A stretch of DNA of 10,431 bases from Wukongarchaeum sp048886645 (GTDB lineage Archaea; Asgardarchaeota; Wukongarchaeia; Wukongarchaeales; Wukongarchaeaceae), in assembly GCA_048886645.1 (NCBI GenBank), contig JBHLKN010000070.1, positions 1 to 10,431 on the forward strand, in the 5' to 3' direction. A program made the position numbers and the translations under genes. Positions 6,102 through 10,431 of this stretch are shown here, piece after piece (position 1 is the first letter of the stretch; the number at the start of each line of letters is the position of its first letter). The notes beneath the pieces were generated by a model. That model ran no database searches, was not told where the DNA came from, and saw only the letters and a list, made by a program, of their open reading frames with translations.

Positions 6102-6118
6102 TAAAAACGTAAAAAACA
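6102..6118 (-). terminator. T-rich putative terminator
   Basis: The minus strand carries T6 and T5 runs (TGTTTTTTACGTTTTTAT) 20-35 bases after the stop codon of the 6138-6599 gene, a typical archaeal termination tract. Confidence 0.4.
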
Positions 6119-6137
6119 GTTTTAAATTAGCGATTTT

Positions 6138-6599
6138 TTATTTCGCTATTTTCACTATCAAACCAACATGCCGCCATATTTCCGGTCTTTCAATAAAAGA
6201 TACAAGCACCTGGTCAAGGATTTTCGGAGATTTTTTGCAAACATCAGCAAACTCTTTAGGCCAAATCCCCACCACCAAAAAAAGGTTTTCAGGTACTTTT
6301 GTGAAAAGAATACCACACCTATGATCTTCTTCCTTTTCTGTACCTATTAATGCGTAAAATGATTCTCCTATCCTCTCTACCTCATCAGGATCTAAACACG
6401 ACTTTATATTACCTATCAAATGATACCGAACCTTATCCTCCCGCATAACACTCGTCAACTTAGTTATATAATCTTTCTTAAGGAAAACTTCCTCATTCAA
6501 AACACTCTTAATATCAGTAAAATCTAAAACATAATCATCTTCCGTACCCGCTTCAGGCCCCTCAAAAACAACCTTCCACAAATGAGACTTTTCCATCAT
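6138..6599 (-). CDS. Small soluble protein, function unknown
   Basis: A 153-residue protein from the ATG pair at 6594-6599. An ATG at 6647 would add 16 residues, but GGTGGAG (6607-6613) lies 7 bases before 6599, so I chose the shorter form. The sequence is a mixed alpha/beta pattern without membrane helices or signal peptide: WKVVFEGPEAGTEDDYVLDF near the start, a middle KVRYHLIGNIKSCLDPDEVE, and strand-like CGILFTKVPENLFLVVGIWP. I recognise no domain or catalytic motif. It is flanked by a T-rich tract downstream and a 170-base gap upstream, so it is probably transcribed alone. Codon use and composition match the neighbours, which supports it as a native gene. Confidence 0.65.
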   Translation of the reverse strand: MMEKSHLWKVVFEGPEAGTEDDYVLDFTDIKSVLNEEVFLKKDYITKLTSVMREDKVRYHLIGNIKSCLDPDEVERIGESFYALIGTEKEEDHRCGILFTKVPENLFLVVGIWPKEFADVCKKSPKILDQVLVSFIERPEIWRHVGLIVKIAK

Positions 6600-6606
6600 T
6601 AAAATA

Positions 6607-6613
6607 CTCCACC
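6607..6613 (-). promoter_or_regulatory. Ribosome binding site that decides the 6599 start
   Basis: The minus strand reads GGTGGAG, 7 bases before ATGATG at 6599. It falls inside the longer reading frame from 6647, favouring the shorter protein. Confidence 0.6.
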
Positions 6614-6769
6614 CACACAAAATACTATCCTTTCTAAACCTATTCAAATTTTTCCATTACTCTGAAAACACTTTTACCCTTCAAAAAGAAAAAAATAAAG
6701 GATTAACTCCCCTAACCAGCTTTACCAACGAGCTTTTGAAATAACTAGACAGTGAATGACTTATTCTCT

Positions 6770-7600
6770 TCATTTTTCCTCTTCAGTTCTTCTTCTCTTC
6801 GCCTCTTCTTCTAAAGATTTTAACCCATAAACTCCAATTTGTGACGGACTAAAGCTACCTGCCTTAGGAACTTCCGAAGGCACTAAGATAATCGTACTAT
6901 TACCCTGGGTAGTAGCTTCAAACAAAAGATTCATCCACCGAAGAGACAAAGCTGTAGGGCTTTTATCATAAGTTTGAGCCGCCTCCGCCATCTTATGAGC
7001 CGCCTCAGCTTCTGCAATAGCCAAGGTTACTCTAGCCCTGCGTTCCCGCTCTGCCTCTGCCTGCCTCGCCATGGCATCAACCAGACTGTGAGGCAACATG
7101 ACATCCCTTATTTCAACAGAGGTAACTTTAACCCCCCAATGCTCCGTCTTACCATCAACTATCTCTTGAACCTTGTGGGCTACCGCCTCCCTATGAGTCA
7201 AAACCTCGTCTAATTCGCTTTGCCCTATAACTTCACGAAGGGTCGTCTGAGCCGCCCATTGAGTTGCCATCAAGTATTCTTCAACCTGAAGAATCGCAGC
7301 CTCAACATTGACCACTTTAAAGAACAATACTGCATCTACGGTCAAACTTACATTATCCTTTGACAATGTGCTTTCACTCTTAAAGCCATAAGTTTGAATA
7401 CGCGTACTGATCTTCGAAGGAATACGATCAATTCCGGGTATAACCCATATTATGCCCGGTCCTTTCATAGATGCATATCTCCCAAGTCGCAGTACTGGTG
7501 CGCGCTCCCATTCTTTTAGGATCCTGATACCGCTTGCAACCCAGAAAGCAAAGAACATTAGGAAAAGGATTATCAACCAAAACAATAGAACAGACACCAT
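6770..7600 (-). CDS. SPFH/Band 7 (stomatin-like) membrane protein
   Basis: A 276-residue protein with one N-terminal membrane helix (residues ~4-23) and a cytoplasmic-type SPFH domain. Stomatin hallmarks in order: ERAPVLRLGRY (32-42), KGPGIIWVIPGIDR (46-59), TLSKDNVSLTVDAVLFFKV (78-96), WAAQTTLREVIGQSELDEVL (115-134), WGVKVTSVEIRDVMLP (155-170) and MARQAEAERERRARV (177-191). An Ala/Glu-rich helix follows, then STIILVPSEVP, then a charged tail. Stomatins oligomerise into membrane microdomain scaffolds and influence proteases and channels. In archaea they are often encoded beside an NfeD protein or the 1510-N protease; none is seen here. AGGAGGAG just before the ATG supports this start. An upstream TTTAAAT box (7637-7646) gives a short leader. 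Family call is very firm; the specific partner is unknown. Confidence 0.95.
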   Translation of the reverse strand: MVSVLLFWLIILFLMFFAFWVASGIRILKEWERAPVLRLGRYASMKGPGIIWVIPGIDRIPSKISTRIQTYGFKSESTLSKDNVSLTVDAVLFFKVVNVEAAILQVEEYLMATQWAAQTTLREVIGQSELDEVLTHREAVAHKVQEIVDGKTEHWGVKVTSVEIRDVMLPHSLVDAMARQAEAERERRARVTLAIAEAEAAHKMAEAAQTYDKSPTALSLRWMNLLFEATTQGNSTIILVPSEVPKAGSFSPSQIGVYGLKSLEEEAKRRRTEEEK

Positions 7601-7636
7601 TTATACTCCTCCTAACATGGATCTCCTTCTAGTATC

Positions 7637-7646
7637 GATTTAAATG
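7637..7646 (-). promoter_or_regulatory. Predicted TATA box of the SPFH gene
   Basis: The minus strand reads CATTTAAATC. Initiation about 27 bases on, near 7615, leaves a leader of about 15 bases containing AGGAGGAG before the ATG at 7600. Confidence 0.4.
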
Positions 7647-7669
7647 TAAAAAGCATCTTAAGTTAAAAA
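7646..7669 (-). terminator. T-rich putative terminator of the GH57 gene
   Basis: On the minus strand a T6 run followed by a T5 run lies 27-50 bases after the GH57 stop codon, just upstream of the SPFH promoter. Confidence 0.35.
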
Positions 7670-7695
7670 ACATAATGGATTTTTTTGGTTTTATC

Positions 7696-8919
7696 TTACC
7701 CTGTTCTTTTTAAGACTTCTTCTGCTAGGGTGTTTAAAACGTTTAGGTAGTTTTCGCATGCTTCCCAGGGGCTGTCGTAGGGGCTGAAATAGCTGTGGAC
7801 ATCTCCGTCTGGGATGTGTCCGATTCCCCATCCTTTTGTGGACATCCAGTAGAAATGGTCGCTTATTTGTAATAAGCGCCAGAGTCTGAGTAGTTCAGGG
7901 TCTCTGAGCTCTTTCATTGGTTTTTCTAAGGTTTTTAAGAGTTCCATAGAAGTTTTTTGCATATCGTTTCCAAGCCAAGCAGTTTCGTCTCGTTCCATGT
8001 CTGCCCAGCTTACTGTTCCTCCTATTTCAAAAACGTCTACTTCGCCTACAGGTTGGTATTTTTCTACGGCTTCTGTAAGGGTTAAAAACTCTAAATGATC
8101 GTATTTTAAAGCCTCTGCCGGGAACCATTTTAAGAAGTCAAAGATTCCGGTTTCTGGCCAGTGGTGTTCGCCAAAGGTCTCATAATCTAAAAATAGGGGG
8201 ATAACGTCTCCTTTTGTTGCGGCGAGCCATGCGGCATATTTTGGGGATGTTAACGGATATCCGTCCCAATTTTTGTCAGAAAATCTGTATCCTACGTCGT
8301 CTGATAGCTTATAATTTCTGAGGATTACGGGGAGGTTTGATTCTTTTGCTTTGTAGATGTAGTTGGGGGATCTGCCGCCTAAAACTTTCTCTGTTCCTTC
8401 GCATAATATTCCTTTGTAACCTAGTCCTTCTACTATTTTTGCTATCTTGTTGTTGTAAAGGAGTTCGGTGTTGCGGAAAATCTTTGGTTCAAAGCTGAAA
8501 GCCCACTTGATATAGTCCCTATGTTTTTTTATTTGTTCAATAAACTCGCTTTGATCCTCCCACAAAGAACATAAAGAGTGATAGTAAGTTTCGTCTAAAA
8601 ATTCCACGCATCCTGTTTCAGCAAGCTGTTTAAAAGTTTCAAAAGTATCTGGCGAATATCTTTCCGCTTGTTCTAAAAAGACACCTGAAAGACTAAAACA
8701 GACCTTAAACTTCTTGTTATCTCCCTTGTAGCGATCAATGTTTTCTAGAAGAATACGGTTCGTCGGCGAGTAACACTTCCAAGCTGCCCTATCGAAAACC
8801 CACTTGTCAAGACCGGTGTTAAAGAAACGTTCTACCCAATCGCCCTCGGTTTTTATTTCGAAATGACGCTTTAAACGCCAAGGCTGATGTGCCTGAAAGT
8901 AAATAATTATCGATGTCAT
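7696..8919 (-). CDS. Glycoside hydrolase family 57, alpha-amylase-like
   Basis: A 407-residue enzyme expected to hydrolyse or transfer alpha-1,4-glucan chains in the cytoplasm (no signal peptide). GH57 conserved regions appear in order: FQAHQPWR (residues 8-15, HQP motif), GCVEFLDETYYHS (103-115), IFRNTELLY (147-155, with E152 the expected catalytic nucleophile) and LFLDYETFGEHHW (242-254, with D245 the expected acid/base). Another conserved segment, MQKTSMELLKTLE, follows near 320-332. Length and arrangement match the short archaeal GH57 proteins of the MJ1611 type, annotated as alpha-amylases of uncertain specificity, rather than the ~550-residue branching enzymes. It starts 77 bases after the radical SAM gene, with a TATA-like element in the gap; the ribosome binding site is weak. 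A role in glycogen or storage-glucan turnover is likely; exact substrate cannot be read from sequence. Confidence 0.95.
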   Translation of the reverse strand: MTSIIIYFQAHQPWRLKRHFEIKTEGDWVERFFNTGLDKWVFDRAAWKCYSPTNRILLENIDRYKGDNKKFKVCFSLSGVFLEQAERYSPDTFETFKQLAETGCVEFLDETYYHSLCSLWEDQSEFIEQIKKHRDYIKWAFSFEPKIFRNTELLYNNKIAKIVEGLGYKGILCEGTEKVLGGRSPNYIYKAKESNLPVILRNYKLSDDVGYRFSDKNWDGYPLTSPKYAAWLAATKGDVIPLFLDYETFGEHHWPETGIFDFLKWFPAEALKYDHLEFLTLTEAVEKYQPVGEVDVFEIGGTVSWADMERDETAWLGNDMQKTSMELLKTLEKPMKELRDPELLRLWRLLQISDHFYWMSTKGWGIGHIPDGDVHSYFSPYDSPWEACENYLNVLNTLAEEVLKRTG

Positions 8920-8969
8920 GAGAATTAACCCTTCTAAATTAGTCGTTCTATAGAGTTAAATTAAAGTTA

Positions 8970-8985
8970 GTTTAAATTAATATAA
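8970..8985 (-). promoter_or_regulatory. Predicted TATA region of the GH57 gene
   Basis: The minus strand reads TTATATTAATTTAAAC. Either half could serve as the TATA box, giving initiation near 8947-8955 and a leader of about 30 bases. The element suggests GH57 can be transcribed apart from the radical SAM gene. Confidence 0.4.
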
Positions 8986-8996
8986 GGAAAACTGAA

Positions 8997-10295
8997 TTAT
9001 TGTTCGTTTTGTTTCTCCCTTTCATCTTTCCATGTGTGTATTTTACCGCTAACTTTTCCTTCTTTAATAAACCTTCCTATGATTTTATTAACCTCTTTGA
9101 TTATATCCACGGGTTTTGTCTTGTAGAGGGGCGTTCCGCTTAATGGTGTAAAATAGTGCACTCTTATCTCTCCTCCTTGATCTATAATCTCTTCTATTAG
9201 CCTTAATGTTTTAATCTGGTCCTTGTCTGTCTCCATAGGAAACCCGAAAATAAAGTCGACAACAGGAGTTAACCCTAACTCTAAGAGGTTCTCAACAGCC
9301 TCTCTAATACTATTAACATCATGCCCTCTGTGAACCTTTTTTAGAATTTGATCGCTGCCTGCCTGTCCTCCCACATGTACCTTCTTGTTTGAAGCATGCT
9401 CTGCGATAAGTCTTGCAGTTTTCCTCGTAACAAACTCTGGTCGTACCTCGCTTGGAAAAGTTCCGAAAAACACCCTAGTATCGTTTTTTGAACCGCATAA
9501 GCGCAAAAGTTTTTCGACAGCTTCTAAATTGGGAAAAATCCCATCACTACCGTAAGCTAAAGCGTTTGGTGAAATAAAACGAATATCAACCTGCCCCCTA
9601 TCCCTAAAAATTCCCTTATATGCTTCTAAACAATCCTCTATAGATTTTAAGGATCGATGACGCATTCTCCTCCCAAAAAGATAAGCTGTTTGACAAAAAT
9701 AACAGCCAAAAGGGCATCCCCTAGTAATCTCGATAGGCGGATAAAGGTTATCCCAAATAGAATAAGGCAAATAATCATCCAAATCCACCGACAAATTTTC
9801 TTTCTTTTCGTCAAAATTTTCAGGGATTATTTGGGGAGAAGAAAAATTTTCCACATTTTCCACGCCCAAAATTTTTGAAAGAAACGTTTTCAACCTTTTC
9901 TCCCCTTCCCCACGGATTATGAAATCAAATCCCATATTAATTGCATCTTCTGGATCACCAGAAGGATGGGGTCCACCGCAAATCAAAAAAACATTTTTTC
10001 CAAATTTTTCCCGTATCTCCTTTACTTCTTCCTCTACTTTTTCCTTGTCTGTTGTGTAAAACGAGTATAAAACTAAAGCATTTTTGCTTTCTCCTTCCCT
10101 ATTCTTGGCTTCTTTAATTGCCTGATAAAGGGCATTCCTTGTTTTTACAATCTTTATTTCAAATTTTTTTGCGAGATCTTTTGAATCTCTTAGAGAAGCA
10201 AGAAGAGGGGCAAAACTGTACCAGTTATGCTTTGTTATTCTTACAATTAAAGGAGTTGTGGGCTGATGTGAAATTTTGGAAAAGTTTACTTTCAT
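8997..10295 (-). CDS. B12-binding-domain/radical SAM protein, MJ_1487 type
   Basis: A 432-residue protein from the ATG at 10295. A longer frame from the ATG at 10316 adds seven residues but overlaps the upstream stop by 17 bases and lacks a binding site; GGAG and TAGGA precede 10295. Numbered from 10316, the N-terminal ~150 residues resemble a Rossmann-like cobalamin-binding domain, with LICGGPHPSGDPEDAINMGF (111-130) and IIRGEGE (133-139), but no DxHxxG cobalamin-ligand motif. The radical SAM core starts at EITRGCPFGCYFCQTA (196-211), whose C201, C205 and C208 would hold the 4Fe-4S cluster. Later segments HVGGQAGSD (314-322) and DFIFGFPMET (354-363) fit the SAM-binding barrel. Order and length match the TIGR04013-type archaeal family, whose reaction is not established. 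It follows an incomplete upstream gene by 4 bases, so the two form an operon. Confidence 0.9.
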   Translation of the reverse strand: MKVNFSKISHQPTTPLIVRITKHNWYSFAPLLASLRDSKDLAKKFEIKIVKTRNALYQAIKEAKNREGESKNALVLYSFYTTDKEKVEEEVKEIREKFGKNVFLICGGPHPSGDPEDAINMGFDFIIRGEGEKRLKTFLSKILGVENVENFSSPQIIPENFDEKKENLSVDLDDYLPYSIWDNLYPPIEITRGCPFGCYFCQTAYLFGRRMRHRSLKSIEDCLEAYKGIFRDRGQVDIRFISPNALAYGSDGIFPNLEAVEKLLRLCGSKNDTRVFFGTFPSEVRPEFVTRKTARLIAEHASNKKVHVGGQAGSDQILKKVHRGHDVNSIREAVENLLELGLTPVVDFIFGFPMETDKDQIKTLRLIEEIIDQGGEIRVHYFTPLSGTPLYKTKPVDIIKEVNKIIGRFIKEGKVSGKIHTWKDEREKQNEQ

Positions 10296-10299
10296 TTTC

Positions 10300-10431
10300 C
10301 TAGTAAACTCCAACATGGTCTATTTCTTGTACTTCGATCTGCACATTTTCTAAAAGAAGTTTCGGTATTTCTTTTTCATAAATCTCTTTTAAATCAGCTT
10401 CATCATCGGTCCAAAATGAAAAAAAAGAAAG
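10300..10431 (-). CDS. C-terminal end of an unidentified protein (gene runs off the window)
   Basis: The minus strand is open from the window edge to a TAG at 10300-10302, giving 43 residues: a hydrophobic/aromatic start (SFFSFWTDDE), then DLKEIYEKEIPKLLLENVQI and EVQEIDHVGVY. The acidic, regular alpha-to-beta pattern looks like a real soluble protein end. It ends 4 bases before the chosen radical SAM start, or overlaps the longer start by 17 bases; this tight spacing supports a shared transcript. Too little is visible to name a family. Confidence 0.6.
   Translation of the reverse strand, partial: LSFFSFWTDDEADLKEIYEKEIPKLLLENVQIEVQEIDHVGVY

Noticed and set aside
6034..6324. Plus-strand open frame spanning the 15-base repeats
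   Set aside because: Mostly antisense to the 6138-6599 gene, with a low-complexity translation and no good ribosome binding site.
10400..10420. Box C-like GATGATGA on the minus strand
   Set aside because: It lies within the coding end of the partial gene and lacks properly spaced D, C' and D' boxes, so a C/D guide RNA is not supported.

Overview
The window reads as a stretch of archaeal chromosome, AT-rich and probably from the TACK side of the archaea (a Bathyarchaeia-like lineage fits but is not proven). The strongest lineage clue is a eukaryote-type ribosomal protein S25e, which is known from TACK archaea and relatives but not typical of Euryarchaeota. Other archaeal signs are TTTAAATA/TTTATATA-type TATA boxes about 25 bases before likely transcription starts, GGAGGT-type ribosome binding sites, a cytoplasmic family-57 glycoside hydrolase and an MJ_1487-type radical SAM protein. 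No tRNA, rRNA, CRISPR array, insertion sequence or phage gene was seen.

Layout. Bases 1-876 (+): the end of a PadR-family regulator with a long acidic coiled coil, overlapped by a small aromatic-rich, coiled-coil protein of unknown function. Bases 973-4690 (-), convergent with that pair: an operon of two complete ABC-2 type exporter modules, in transcription order ATPase, permease, ATPase, permease. Bases 4691-5091: a 401-base divergent control region. It holds three copies of an AAACGTAT element exactly 18 bases apart (the first inverted), lying over the predicted exporter promoter, and a separate promoter for S25e. Bases 5092-5406 (+): S25e. Bases 5428-6599 (-): two unrecognised proteins, one basic and cysteine-containing, with a perfect 15-base direct repeat in the gap between them. 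Bases 6770-7600 (-): an SPFH/stomatin-like membrane protein. Bases 7696-8919 (-): GH57 alpha-amylase-like enzyme. Bases 8997-10431 (-): a B12-binding-domain/radical SAM protein and, just upstream of it, the last 43 codons of a gene running off the window.

How it may work together. PadR proteins often repress exporter genes in response to a toxic ligand. A PadR gene beside a two-module ABC-2 exporter operon whose promoter carries phased repeats suggests a regulated efflux or envelope-stress locus, but the link between this PadR and those repeats is inference. The rest is an ordinary mix of housekeeping and metabolic genes. The most promising novelties are the phased operator-like array, the PadR/small coiled-coil pair, the 15-base direct repeats and the two unrecognised proteins. 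I see no clear defence, mobile or biosynthetic system.
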